Positions 33,905-46,321 of a stretch of DNA of 64,000 nucleotides are shown here, piece by piece. How positions within the stretch are numbered: position 1 is the first letter of the stretch; every line of letters starts with the position of its first letter. The stretch is from contig CAUYUJ010004748.1 in NCBI GenBank assembly GCA_963575745.1, positions 1-64,000 of the forward strand, written 5' to 3'. A program made the position numbers and the translations under genes. The notes under the pieces were generated by a model. The model saw only the letters and a program-made list of their open reading frames with translations, made no database searches and was not told where the DNA came from. Source of the stretch: Prorocentrum cordatum (taxonomy: Eukaryota; Sar; Dinophyceae; Prorocentrales; Prorocentraceae).

Positions 33905-34285
33905 GAGAGAGAAGTCAGGCGTGCGAAGGGACCAACAGTGGCGAGGAATGAGGGGGGGGGCTGGAGGGGAAGGGGGGGCAGGGGAAGGGGGGATGAGAGG
34001 GTGATGGGAAAAGGGGGGGGAGAGGGAAAAGGAGGGGTTAGAGAGGGAGACAAGACACGAGCACTTGCGAAGCGAGACTCGAAGAGTGACAGCGGTGGTT
34101 CGGGTCTATTGCTTCGCAAGGGGCAGCGAAGTGAGGGAACATGCAGTGAACTAGGAAGACGGCTGTCCTTGCAAAGTGCGGGGGGTGGCCGATGAGCAGC
34201 GCGTCGTGCCTCTGAGTGTGTGTCTGCGCAGCGAGCAGAGCTACGGATTGTTTGTCTGCAAGAAGCGTGTGTTTGTGTGTCTGCG

Positions 34286-34324
<39 letters not shown>

Positions 34325-34330
34325 GAGTCT
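33460..34330. repeat. purine tracts and (GA)n microsatellites
   Basis: GAGGA-rich sequence at 33465-33690, (GA)n at 33850-33912, G-rich sequence at 33950-34040 and a second (GA)n at about 34292-34320. No gene is supported. Confidence 0.85.
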
Positions 34331-35995
34331 GTCCATATCGATACGATAAATGGAACGTTCACTGGTTCAGATGGTTTTCGAAACAGTGCTTGCACTATGG
34401 GTATCTTGCGTCTGGTCTGAAACATGGCTTGTTCAAAATATTTTCAAACAAAACAATATTTGGATGTTCGCCATGTCGCCGCCCGTGGGCGCCTCGTGGG
34501 GAGTAGTGGCTCTTACCCCCTCTGCAGGTGCCGGACTCAACCGATCCCCTCCGCGCCTTGGCTTTCCAGTCCGCTGGCCCACGGTGTACGGTAGGTTCTC
34601 GTCGTGTCGACCAGCGGCGACCCCACCGCGGGCGTTCAAGGTTGAACTCCGCCAGTGGCCCAGAATCGGCCTTCATGGAACGATCGGGCGATCGAACAAC
34701 TACCGATCGTTTAAGGTTGAACGATCCGCGCGGTGTCAGAAACCAACGCCGGGGTCGGCACCACAGGAATCTGCAGTATCACTGGTGGCATTGGGGTTAT
34801 ACGAGTGAGCGCGGAACGGAGCGCTGATTTCCATGAGGGCAGGGGGTACGCATATATGGGCACGGGGAGTTTCTGGGGACTCATGATAGTCTCTAGGATG
34901 TTGCCGGCGGGTCATTGGGGGTGTCTCAGGAGTTTGCGGGGGTTTGCTTTGGCAGTTTGGCTGTTGTTTGTAGTGGGCACGTTCGTGCCAAGTTGGAGTT
35001 TTTTGGGCCTGGATTGTGATAACCACTGGTGTTTGCTTTTAGGCATGCTTATGTCTTATGTGGCTCGTTGTCGGAGCCCTGGTGAGGCTCACTCTTCCAG
35101 CTATTCGGGCTCCGCCTGGAGCTATTTTGGGCGACGTTGGGGCCACCCTGGGACTGCAGAAGCCCATACGAAACGAAAAGGGGTGCGTTCCAAAATCACA
35201 AAGCAAGCTCAATTGTTTGAAGGATTTGAGCCTCCTGGGTAACGTCTTGGACCATCCTGGGCCGCCCTGGGGCTATCTTGAGGCCTTCGGGGACTGTCCT
35301 GGGGGCATCTTGGGGCCCACCACCTATGGATTCCCAGTCTTGTGTGCCGCTCTGGAGCACTATGCAAGCTCTCTGGGGCCTCTCCCGGAACGAGCCCTCC
35401 TGGAGCCTGTCCAACCCGAATTTGGAACCATCGTGGGCGATGTTGGGGCCAATCTGAGGCCCATGAAGCCAAGACGAAGCAAACAGGCGATAAAGCCTAA
35501 ACGACTGGAACACGTAAACCTACAACATCAGTAGCACCTGAAGCATGGGAGGTGGTTGCGATCGAGCACGGGAGGTGGTTGCGCGCACAGGCCCGCAGCT
35601 GAGTAATATTTCGTTGTTGGCTCCAGAAAGAGAGACAGAGAGAGAGAGAGAGAAACAAAAAAAAGCCGCAACAACAAAAACAACGTGAGGATTGGGTTAA
35701 CGGCTCACCCAGTCAAGTTTGATGTTCATATTTATTATGCCAGGTCGCCCGCCTTATGTATAAATGCATACAATCGCAGCCATTCCCTTTACCGACTTCC
35801 CCTCCCTACCCTTGTCAAATTGCATATACGATGCATTCGCTCTGACCTCACCAGCGCACGCGCAGTGAACCCTCATCAAACAGGACAATGCGTGCCGCAC
35901 GCGCGGGCACATGTCAAATGCATTACGGAACCATTGGTTTCTAGCGAGGGTCTGAATAACAGTGATCATCAATTCTATGTATAGTTTTAAGCGTC
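34331..35995. other. unassigned, with a 307-bp-spaced direct repeat and a (GA)n tract
   Basis: The phrase TGGGCGA(C/T)GTTGGGGCCA followed by GAAGCC(C/A) occurs near 35127 and 35434. A (GA)n run lies at about 35629-35653. No protein motif was recognised, and related GAAGCCCAT...GAAAAGG words occur near 61100. Confidence 0.4.
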
Positions 35996-36245
35996 ATTCT
36001 GTGCGCTCGCACTTCACCAACACCATCGTCATCATCTTCGCCGTCGTCATTGTTGCCGCCATCGCGTTCACCATCGTCACCGTATTCATCACATCCGTCA
36101 TCGCCAGTAGCTTCACCAATTTCATTCATCATCATCGTCGTTGTCGTCTCCCTCGCCGTCACCGCCGCCAGAATCACCACTATCATCATCACAGGCGTCG
36201 TCACCACTGTCGCCGTCCTCACCACTCGCCCGCCCGAGTCATGGA
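35996..36245. repeat. CAT/ATC triplet-rich stretch
   Basis: Degenerate CATCATC and CACCATC triplets; a short counterpart of the triplet region at 20.2-21.3 kb. Confidence 0.75.
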
Positions 36246-37125
36246 ACTGCATGAGGACGGTCCGCACGTGTTCCGACCCGTAACTGTATCAACGGCACTT
36301 CGGGCTGGTCGACAAGTTGTGGGTGGGTGCGCGGGCGTTCGATCGGACATGGCAGGAGGTGGCACGCAAAGGTTCACAGCTGATTCATGTCTGTATATGT
36401 ATACATATGTTTATACTTGCAGATATCTCCGATGAACAATCATATCAGAATCGATTAAACGTTATGAGATAATCTACGTTGAGGCTTGGGTTAACGGTCC
36501 ACCTCTGCGCACATGCATATCTGATTGATTACGCACGATTGCCCAGTTTCGTTCGCCCAAATATGAATTCAGGCCATCGACGCCAGTCTTTTTGCAAACC
36601 TCCATCCCTCACCCTGGTCAAGCTAAATCAGGCGAGGCATTTGTTTTGCTGCCCGTACAAACGCGCGCAGTGAATCTTTCATTGGACCGTACAACGCGGG
36701 CCTCGCGCGCACGCACATGTCAGAAGCATTGCGAAACCCGCGCGGGCAACTCAAAGCTTGAACAAAACCTATCATCACCTAATGTGTTCCACTCACAGAT
36801 TAAAGTGGCGGGTTTCTGTGCGCGCATTCATTGGAATCGTCCGAAGAGGGTTGCTTGCTTGCGTGTCAGATGAAACCATGCGGGCCACATGTTCGGACAT
36901 GCCGAAATCATACCACAATCACCGCACACCCGCCAACGCTGTCACACAATATGCCACGGGCCACACGCGCGCGTCCCCGTGCGTGCGCATGTCAAAATGC
37001 TTGCAAAAACACTGGTCGCTTGAGTCATCCAAGTCTCTTTTGTGAGAAAACACGTAGAGTTGCAAAGCAAAAGCTGCTGTCCCGTAGACAAAAGGTCCGA
37101 GTTTCTGCGCACGCGATGCCTGGAA
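36246..37125. other. no recognisable gene
   Basis: Relatively A/T-richer mixed sequence with only short open frames and no motif recognised. Confidence 0.4.
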
Positions 37126-37695
37126 GAGGGGGGGGTCGAACTGGGGGGAGCCCTGAAATGCAGAGTGGGTGGGGTTGAACCGGGGGGGGGGCTCTCTCAA
37201 GAGGGGGGGGTCGAATTGCCCCTTCTGTCGGGCAACGACGACGACGAACGAGCCTTAGTAGGATGTTAGTAAGGTTCGATCGAGCCTTCGTGCGTTTTTT
37301 TGGACAGAGCCCAAGTAGGATTCAATTCGAGATGGATTTGGCTGTTGTAGAACTCCACTCGAGATGGACCGAGCCTTCGTAGGATTCAATTAGAAATGGA
37401 TCCAGCTGTCATGGTGTCCTATTAGAGTTGAATCGAGCCCGACTAGGATGTTGTTAGAGTAGGACCTAGCTATAGTAGGGTTGTATGAGAGCTGGATCGA
37501 GCCCGAGTAGCATTCAATATGATCCAGCTGTAGTAGCATCCCATCAGAGTTTGACTACTGAGTAGCCCCCCCCTGGGTTCGACCCCCCGCCTCTACCTGG
37601 ACAGCAGGGGGGGAAGCCCGGCTCGAACCTTTTTACCCCCGGTTGGAAGAAGAGGGGGCTGAATAGATACGTCGGTATCTGTCCCCCCCCCCGCT
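37126..37695. repeat. G/C-homopolymer inverted arms flanking a degenerate minisatellite
   Basis: The left arm (about 37126-37225) has repeated GGGGGGGTCGAA words. The right arm (about 37565-37695) has the reverse complement, such as TTCGACCCCCC, and C runs. Between them (37250-37555) is a degenerate ~35-bp repeat with GAGCC(C/T)(G/T)(A/C)GTAGGATTCAAT and GATGGATCCAGCTGT-like words. The design resembles the element at 50.8-52.4 kb. Confidence 0.65.
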
Positions 37696-37979
37696 TCTGT
37701 GGGCGCAAGGATTTTTGCCCAAGCAAACGTCCACGAAATGCGTGCTCTCGCACCGACGTTGCCATCACCCGAGTCCTGGATCTGTTCTAGACCTACCTAG
37801 TAAGGATTCCCGCGGCATTGCGCCAGATGGTTTTGTCAAGGACTTGCTGTTGGTTGGTTGGTTGGGATGTGTTTCGGGCGCTGGGCGATCGCAAGCTCGT
37901 CAAACATGTACGCACATAGACCGCAACACGCATAGTGCGCTCCATATACCCGTATAAGGGAGCGCGGACAGATCGATGC

Positions 37980-38580
37980 CTTTCCTTGCCTCAGCACTTT
38001 CGCTCATCATCTGAAATCCTTAGTCAGGAATCCTTCGTAAGGAACCCTGGAAGCCTTAGTAAGAAATCCTTGGTAGGAAGCGTTAGTGGGGAACTCCCAG
38101 AAAGATTCATTCACGGGGGAAGTTTTACGAAGGAGCCCTTGCTAGTAAACCCGTATCATAGCACTTTCGTGTGAAGCCCTTGTCCTGGAAACCGTAGTAA
38201 GGAATATCACGTGGCAGACCCATAGCACGCAGCCCTTACAAGGAACCTTTTCTTTAGGATGCCTGAATCACGGATCCGTCGTAATAACCATTCATACTGA
38301 ACCCGTACTCAGGAATTCTTCTCGTTTGGTCATTGGTTAGAAACCCCAGGAAAGGAGTCCACCGTAAGGAATCCGTTTGAAGAGGCCATTAATCGGTGGG
38401 CCTTGAACAAGGCTTCTCTATTTTAGGGACCTTATTGCGGAATCCTTGGTAGTGGATCCTGATTACCTTTTCGCAAGGAGTCCTTAGTTATGAGTCGTTG
38501 GTAGGGAGTCTCGCATAAGATATCCTTAGACATTGGACATCTCACATTATGTATCCCTAGAACGGAATCACGTTAAGGTG
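37980..38580. repeat. AAGGAATCC-type degenerate satellite, left part
   Basis: Highly degenerate short units around AGTAAGGAATCCTT and GTAAGGAACCC. The array stops at element C and the same type of sequence resumes on its other side. Confidence 0.8.
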
Positions 38581-40726
38581 TTTTTTCCCAACCATCCTGT
38601 GGTGTTGGGTCCTCGTTTTGAAGAGACGGTCCCCGCGTTCCTCCTCTTCTCCTCCTCTTCCCCCTCCTCCCTCTTCCCATCAGCATCAGCATCATCATCG
38701 TCATCATCATCATCGTCCTCATCAGCATCATCATCATCATCATCGTCATCACCCACCATCATCGTCATCACCACCATCATCGTCACACCTCTCACACGTT
38801 TCGTGGCCCCATAGGGCGCTCCACCGAAGGCCCCAGTGCTGCCGCCCGCATGCGTCAGCCACACCCAATTCGGCATACCCCTCACACGTTTCGTGGCCCC
38901 ATAGGGAGCTCCACCGAAGGCCCCACTGCTGCCGCCCGCATGCGTCAGCCACACCCAGTTCGGCACACCTCTCACACGCTTCGTGGCCCCATAGGGCGCT
39001 CCACCTAAGGCCCCAGTGCCGCCGCCCGCATGCGTCAGCCACACCCAATTCGGCACACCCCTCACACGCTTCGTGGCCCCATAGGGAGCTCCACCGAAGG
39101 CCCCAGTGCTGCCGCCCGCATGCGTCAGCCACACCCAATTCGGCACACCCCTCACACGTTTCGTGGCCCCATAGGGAGCTCCACCGAAGGCCCCAGTGCT
39201 GCCGCCCGCATGCGTCAGCCACACCCAGTTCGGCACACCTCTCACACGCTTCGTGGCCCCATAGGGAGCCCCACCAAAGGCCCCAGTGCCGCCGCCCGCA
39301 TGCGTCAGCCACACCCAATTCGGCACACCCCTCACACGTTTCGTGGCCCCATAGGGAGCTCCACCGAAGGCCCCAGTGCTGCCGCCCGCATGCGTCAGCC
39401 ACACCCAATTCGGCACACCCCTCACACGTTTCGTGGCCCCATAGGGAGCTCCACCGAAGGCCCCAGTGCTGCCGCCCGCATGCGTCAGCCACACCCAATT
39501 CGGCACACCCCTCACACGTTTCGTGGCCCCATAGGGAGCTCCACCGAAGGCCCCAGTGCCGCCGCCCGCATGCGTCAGCCACACCCAATTCGGCACACCC
39601 CTCACACGCCTTCGCGGCCCCATAGGGAGCTCCACCGAAGGCACCAGTGCTGCCGCCCGCATGCGTCAGCCACACCCAGTCCGGCACACCCCTCACACGT
39701 TTCGTGGCCCCATTGGGAGCTCCACCAAAGGCCCCAGTGCCGCCGCCCGCATGCGTCAGCCACACCCAATTCGACACACCCCTTACACGTTTCTTGGCCC
39801 CATAGGGAGCTCCACCGAAGGCCCCAGCGCCGCCGCCCGCATGCAGCACACGGCACACCCCTCACACGTTTCGCACCCCCATAGCATGGGCACACCCCTC
39901 ACACGTGGCCCCATAGGGACCTCCACCGAAGGCCCCAGTGCCGCCGCCCGCATGCGCCAGCCACCCCCAATTCGGCAGACCCCTCACACGCTTCGTGGCC
40001 CCATAGGGAGCTCCACCGAAGGCCCCAGTGCCGCCGCCCGCATGCGTCAGCCACACCCAATTCGGCACACCCCTCACACGCTTTGGTGGCCCCATAGGGA
40101 GCTCCACCGAAGGCCGCAGTGCCGCCGCCCGCATGCGTCAGCCACACCCAATTCGGCACACCCCTCACACGCTTCGTGGCCCCAGCCCGCATGCGTCAGC
40201 CACACCCAGTTCGGCACACCCCTCACACGTTCGTGGCCCCATAGGGAGCTCCACCGAAGGCCCCAGTGCCACCGCTCGCATGCGTCCCGCACACCCATTT
40301 CGGCACCTCCACCAAACACAGCGTTTCGTGGCCCCACAGGGACCTCCACCGAAGGCCCCAGTGGTGCCGCCCGCATGCGTCACCCCCACCCCAGCACAGC
40401 ATTTCGTGGCCCCACAGGGAGCTCCACCGAAGGCCCCAGTGGTGCCGCCCGCATGCGCCACCCCCACCCAGCACAGCGTTTCGTGGCCCCACAGGGAGCT
40501 CCACCGACGGCCCCAGTGGTGCCGCCCGCATGCGCCACCCCCGCCCAGTACAGCGTTTCGTGGCCCCACAGGGACCTCCACCGAAGGCCTCAGTGGTGCC
40601 GCCCGCATGCGCCACCCCCACCCAGCACAGCGTTTCGTGGCCCCACAGGGAGCTCCACCGAAAGCGGCACCCGCAATGCGATATTCACAACTGCACATGG
40701 TTGGGTCCTTCGCCAGGATAATTTTG
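38581..40726 (-). mobile_element. composite minisatellite element C (90-bp and 77-bp units)
   Basis: Inverted relative to A, B and G. The right-end block lies at 38581-38630 (TTCCCAACCATCCTGTGGTG, then TTGGGTCCTCGTTTTGAAGA). It is followed by CTC/ATC-rich tracts, then 90-bp units from about 38785 to 40300 with very high mutual similarity, then about five 77-bp units from about 40310 to 40665. The left-end block CATGGTTGGGTCCTTCGCCA sits near 40696-40715 and the element ends at about 40726. It is flanked on both sides by AAGGAATCC satellite, so it is a discrete insertion. Open frames on both strands exceeding 350 residues are repeat artefacts. Confidence 0.8.
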
Positions 40727-42250
40727 TCTGGGCGATATTTAGGGAGGCATCCGTATTAAGGAATGTTAGTAAGGTACCCACAGTACAGGAATCCGTGTTA
40801 AGGGATCATCACTAAGGAATCCTTCACAACGGATCCTGCTATCAGTGACTCATTAGTTGCGCGTCCTTCGCAAGGATTCCTTCGAAGGGAATCGTTCGTA
40901 AGATGTTCTTGATAAGGAATGCTGGTTGAGGACTAGTTCGTAAGGATTCCTGAATATGGAAGTCCCCAGTCAGCAACCCTTGAAAAGAGCCCTTGTGTAA
41001 GGGACCCTCCAGAAGGAACGTTTTGAACGAGTCTTCAGTAGGGAACCCTGAGTAAGGTTTCTTAACCAAAAGATTTTTCATAATTAATCCTTGATAGTGA
41101 GCCCGGGCTATTTTTAGCAAGGATCTCTTAACAAGAAATTTGTAGGATGGAATCCCACATCAGGAATCTTTTGGAGGGGGAGCCTTACCGAATTGGCATT
41201 ACCAGGGGATGTTTGGCACGGTATCCGTATTGAGGAACGCTTAGTAACGTATCAGTAGTGAAAGAATATTTGTTTGAGGGATGTTCAGTATGGGATCCTT
41301 CTGAACGAACCCTCACTGGGACACCCTGACGAATGATTATTTCCCCGCGCTTCCTTAGTACGGGTTCCTCCGTCGGGAAATCTTCGCACAATATGTTTTA
41401 GTCTAGAATCTTGGGTGCGGAATTCTCAGTATAAAAACTCTAATAACCAGCTCTTCGTAAGGAACCCGTAAAAGGAGTATACAGGAGGGGACATTATGGC
41501 GGAGTTGTTCGTAGGGAAACCGCAGTAAGGTTTCCTTGCTAGGGAACCCAGACTAAGAAATCAGTGATAGGTCTGACTAACTAGTAAAGCATCCGTATTC
41601 AGGAATCACGCAAGGGATCCCAAGTAAGGGATACTTCTTCAGGAGTCTTCAGAAAGGATTCCCGTGCCAGGAATATTTAGTAGGAGGTCTTCAATGTGGA
41701 CTCATGAGCAAGGAACCGTTTACGAAGGAACCCGTGTTCAGGATGCCTTAACCACAGGCCCGTCGTGAGAATCTTTCGTTCGGTAAGGATTCCGTAATTA
41801 CGAATCCAGGCTATGAAATATTCAGTAAGTGTTCCTTAGTCGCGTTTCCTTAGTAAGGGCTCCCCCGTAGGTACCTGGAGTAAGCACTTACGACTGTGGA
41901 GTCAGTCCTGAGTGGGAAGTCATGTGTAAAGAACCTTGGCTGAGGAGTTCTCAGTAAAGAACCCTTCGCAAGGAATCCGTCGTGAAGAATCATCCACAAG
42001 GAGTCCTTTTGAAGGAGTCATTGGTAATTGTCCCCAAGTGAAACTTCCTTACGATGGAATTCTTTAACTAAGGAATCATCATGACTACCCTAGGTAAGGA
42101 TTCCATAGCAAGGAATTCTCTGTACGGAATCTGACATAAGGGATCCTGAGAGAAGGAACCTTTTGTAATCAGGTGGCCAGACTAAGGAATCCTTAGAAAG
42201 GCATGTAAAGAATGTGTTGTAAAGTGTCCTCAGTAATGGATAATTATACA
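40727..42250. repeat. AAGGAATCC-type degenerate satellite, right part
   Basis: About 1.5 kb of degenerate units around AGTAAGGAATCCTTAGTA, continuing the array interrupted by element C. Almost no long open frame exists, in contrast to the neighbouring 90-bp arrays. Confidence 0.8.
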
Positions 42251-42269
42251 CTGTGATTCCATATGTGCA

Positions 42270-43280
42270 AAATTGACGTGGAGCCGCATGCGGGCGCTGC
42301 CACTGGGGCCTTCGGCGGAGCATACTACTGGGCCACGAAACGTGTGAGGGATGCGCCAAAATTGGCGTGGAGCCGCATGCGGGCGCTGCCACTGAGGCCT
42401 TCGGCGGAGCATCCTATTAGGCCACGAAACGTGTGAGGGGTGCGCCGAAATTGACGTGGAGCCAGATGCGGGCGGTGGCACTGGGGCCTTCGGTGGAGCT
42501 CCCGATGGGGCCACGAAACGTGTGAGGGGTGCGCCGAAATGGAGGTGAAACTGCATGTGGGCGCTGCCCCTGGGGCTTTCGAGGATTTCCCATATGGGGC
42601 CATGAAACGCGTGGGGTGTGCGCCGAAATGGAAGTGGAACTGCATGATGAACCTGCCACTGGGGCCTTCGGCGGAGCACCCTATGGGGCCACGAAACGTG
42701 TGATGGGTGCGCCGAACTGGAGGTAGAACTGCATGCGGACCCTGCCACTGGGGCCTTCGGTGGAGCTCCCGATGGGGCCACGAAATGTGTGAGCAGTGCG
42801 CCAAAATGGGGGTGGAACTGCATGCGGGCGCTGCCACTGTGGCCTTCGGTGGAGCACCCTGTGGAGCCATGAAAGTGAGGGGTGCGCCGAAATCGAGGTG
42901 GAATTGCATGCGGACCCTGCCACTGGGGCCTTCGGTGGAGCACCCTATGGGGCCACGAAACGTGTGAAGGGTGCGCCGAATGGAGGTGGAACTGAATTCG
43001 GACATGCCATTGGGGCTTTCGGTAGAGCAGCCTATAGGCCACGAAACGTGTGAGGTGTGCGCTGAAATGGAGGTGGAAATGCATGCGGACCCTGCCACTG
43101 GGACCTTCGGTGGAGCTCACTATAGGGCCACGAAGCGTGTGAGGGGTGCGCCGACATGGGCATGCGAGAGAGCAGAGGCAGGGAGGGGGAAAAGGAGGAG
43201 GGGGCAGCTGGAGTAGGAGTGAGAACGCGGAGCGCTGTCTCTTCAAAACGAGGACCCAACTCCACAGGATGGTTGGGAAA
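42270..43280 (+). mobile_element. composite minisatellite element D (left end missing)
   Basis: About ten diverged ~90-bp units (GGGGCCACGAAACGTGTGAG, then GTGCGCCGAAAT) run from about 42270 to 43160. They are followed by a purine tract and the right-end block AAAACGAGGACCCAACTCCA, then GGATGGTTGGGAAA, near 43246-43280. No TTAGCCTGGCG left end is present; the array starts directly after the AAGGAATCC satellite. Confidence 0.7.
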
Positions 43281-43373
43281 CACTGCCCTTCTGGATCCAC
43301 TGGTTCCGCAGTCTTGTTTGTTTCTTTCTGAGCCCATTAAGAATTGGCACCAGCGGATTCGGGAGGGAGTTTG

Positions 43374-44660
43374 TTCCAACCATCTTGTGTGGTGGGCCCT
43401 GGTATTGGAGAGACAGCGCCTCGCGTTCTCCCTCCTCGTCATTCCTCCCCCTCCTCCTCCCGCTCCTCCATCCTCCCCACCCCCATGTCGGCACACCCCT
43501 CGCACGTTCGGTGGCCCCACAGGGAACTCCACCGAAGGCCACAGTGGCAGCGCCCGCATGCGGTTTCACCCCCCCCCCATTTCCGCGCACCCCTCACATG
43601 TTTCGTGGCCCCATAGGGAGTTCCCCCGAGGGCCCCCGTGGCAGCGCCCGCATCCAGTTCCACTCATGTCGGTGCACCCCTCACACGCTTCGTGGCCCCA
43701 TAAGGAGCTCCACCGAAGACCCCAGTGGCAGCGCCCGCACGCAGTTCCACACCCCATGCCGGTGCACCCCTCGCACGCTTCGTGGTCTCATAGGGGGTTC
43801 CACCGAAGACACCAGTGGCAGGGTCCGCATGCAGCTCTACCTCCAGTTCAGCACCCCTCACACGCTTCGTGGCCTCATAGGGAGCTCCGCCGAAGGCCTC
43901 AGTGGCAGGGTCAGCATGCAGTTCCACCCCCATTTCGACACACCCCTCACGCGCTTCGTGGCCCCATAGGGACTCCACCGAAGGCCCCAGCACAGCGCCC
44001 GCATGCGGCTCCACCGAAGGCCCCAGTGGCAGCGCCCGCATGCGGTTCCACCTTCAATTTCGGCACACCCCTCACACATTTCGTGGCACCATAGGGGGCT
44101 CCACCTGAGGCCCCAGTGACAGAACACGCATGCAGTTCCACCCTCCATTTCGGTACACGCCTTATACGCTTCGTGGCCCCATAGGGTGCTCCACCGAAGG
44201 CTCCAGTGGCAGCGCCCGCATGCGGTTCCATCCCCCATCCAGGTGCACCCCTCACACTTTTCGAGGCCCCATCGGGATTTGTACCGCAGGCCCGAATGGC
44301 AGCGCCCGCATGCTGTTCCACCTTCCATTCGGTGCACCACGCAGACGCTTCGTGACATCATAGGGAGCTCTACCGCAGGCCCCAATGGCAGCGGCAGCAT
44401 GCGGTTCCACCCTCCATTTCGACGAATCCTTTGCACGCTTCGTGGCCCCATAAGGAGCTCCACCGAAGGCCCCAGTGGCAGCGCCCGCATGCAGTTCCAA
44501 CCCCCATGTCGGTGCACCCCTCACACGTTTTGTGGCCTCATGGGGAGCTCCGCCGAAGGCCTCAGTGGCAGGGTCAGCGTGCAGTTCCACCCCCATTTCG
44601 GCACACCCCTCACGCGCATCGTGGCCCCATAGGGAGCTCCACCGACGGCCCCAGCACAGC
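43374..44660 (-). mobile_element. composite minisatellite element E (inverted, left end missing)
   Basis: It opens with a diverged right-end block TTCCAACCATCTTGTGTGGT at 43374. A CTC-rich tract follows, then about 13 diverged units in reverse orientation (CACACGCTTCGTGGCCCCAT) to about 44660. It faces element D tail to tail across a 93-bp spacer. Its far end has no left block and runs straight into the 5' side of the retroelement beginning near 44665. Confidence 0.7.
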
Positions 44661-44808
44661 GGATGGCCGATTTTGCTCCAGGTCTCCTTTCATCTTCGGT
44701 TTCCGGCCCGGACCCTGTCTAGAAGGTTCCGGCTTTTTTGGACGATTCGGCTCTCGAGCAGGCTCTGCGATTCCGCATTGGAGCCGCTGCGCTCCGTCGT
44801 TGAGCTAG

Positions 44809-46321
44809 ATGGCGAATCCATTTGATGCGTTGGGCCTTCAGGAAGGCGATGTGATAGGAGTGCGTTGCCGTGTTGCTGGACTCCGCATCGGCCACGAAAG
44901 GATAATTTTGTTGCCCTACCGGGAATACACCTGCGAGCCCGTATTTTGAAGCTAGATGACAATCAGCACGAACAGAGTCTGGCAGCGGGTGGTGACATCA
45001 TCGAGTTTGCGATCTCAGAGAGTGGCGCTTTGGGCAAGATTGCAGCTGCAATTGGAGCCAATCATGCACATCGTTTTCGCGCTGTTCCTCTTCCTGCCGT
45101 CCCCCAGGGACTTCGAGACGCAGCGGGCGCTCGTTTGGGATTGCCGCTGTCGCCCGGGTTCGCCGCGAACGCGACCCGGAGGGCTGGCGTCGCTGGCACG
45201 GCCGTGGCTGTAGCAGCCGACGGCGCCGCCAGCGCCTGTCACGCCTTGCGGCGTAGGCGGCCTCGCCGTGGCCATCGGCGGCGCTGCCCCAGCCGTCGCG
45301 GCACCCGCAGGCGTGGCAGGCGGGCTCGCGCTCGCTGCAGCCGCCAGCGTTGCGCCGGGAGGCGGGCTCCGGCCGATCGCAGTGCCGGCCGCCGCGGCCG
45401 TCGCAGCGCCTGTGGCCAGAGGCGGGCTCGCGCCGCCCGCGGCCGTGCCGCTGGCGGTAGCCGCTGGCCCTGTGGCCGCAGCGGCCCCCACGGGCGCCCT
45501 GGTTTTCGCCGGCGCTCCCGCTGCGCCCGGCGCGCCAGGCGCGTCTCCACAGGGCGACGCGCGAGTCCACCCCGTCGCGCTGGACGCCCAGGGCAACTGC
45601 TACCGCGTCTTCAGGGACGCGGTCCTGCTGATGCGCGAGGACGCCTGGCCATACTGGCCGATTCGCGGCCCTCGTTCAATGATGTGGGTCTTCAAATTCA
45701 TGGAGCAGAACGGCGGGAGCCCCATGGGTAGGCACATGCGCAACCGCACGGAGGCGAAGTTGTCTTCGGCCGACGTTGGGGATGACGAACACAAGCGGGC
45801 GGGCCTCATGCTCGAGCAGATGGTCATCTATGACCAGCTGATGGCCACCGACTCGTCTTCAGCCGAGTCGTTGTGCCGAGCGATTCAAGCACAAGATAGA
45901 CTGTCCGGTGGAGCCGAGAGCCCAGGCATGCACCTGCACATGGGGACGGACATGGTCTAGGGGCAGCGTCTGCGCGAGTCACCAGCTGGCCGACCACGAC
46001 AAGGACCAGTTCACCCAGGAATACCAGATCGCCAAGGAGATCAGCAAGGCGCACGAAGAGATGGATCTGACCAAGGAAGGCCCAAGAGGCACAGAGCCCA
46101 GGGACGATACGCAACTTACCCGCGGATTGTGGAGATGGGCACCGTGGCCCGGACAATTATTCAACTCGTTGTCCGACGAAGATCGGCAGAGAGACGTATT
46201 CCCGCTACCTCAGCATGACGCACCACACCGCGCTGACCCAGCACGCCGTCTGCCCGTTGCCCGCCGCCGCCACGACTGCAGCATTCAGTCCATCGGACAG
46301 ATGATGATGCGAGAATTCTGA
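44809..46321 (+). pseudogene. gag-like/ORF1 protein of the DIRS-like element
   Basis: The start at ATG 44809 is fixed by an in-frame TAG immediately upstream (44806-44808). The first 46 codons end VAGLRIGHERIILLPYREYT plus CEPVF and a stop (44947-44949). The next frame continues LKLDDNQHEQSLAAGGDIIE from 44946 to about 45230. The original frame then resumes with a long Ala/Pro/Gly linker and a conserved domain (45556-45930) holding AWPYWPIRGPRSMMWVFKF, EHKRAGLMLEQMVIYDQLM and ESLCRAIQAQ. A third frame carries the tail SHQLADHDKDQFTQEYQIAK and DVFPLPQHDAP to 46321. Two of the shifts compensate each other. I recognise this domain as a very frequent dinoflagellate retroelement ORF; its biochemical role (a gag-like structural protein) is inference. 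Confidence 0.75.
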
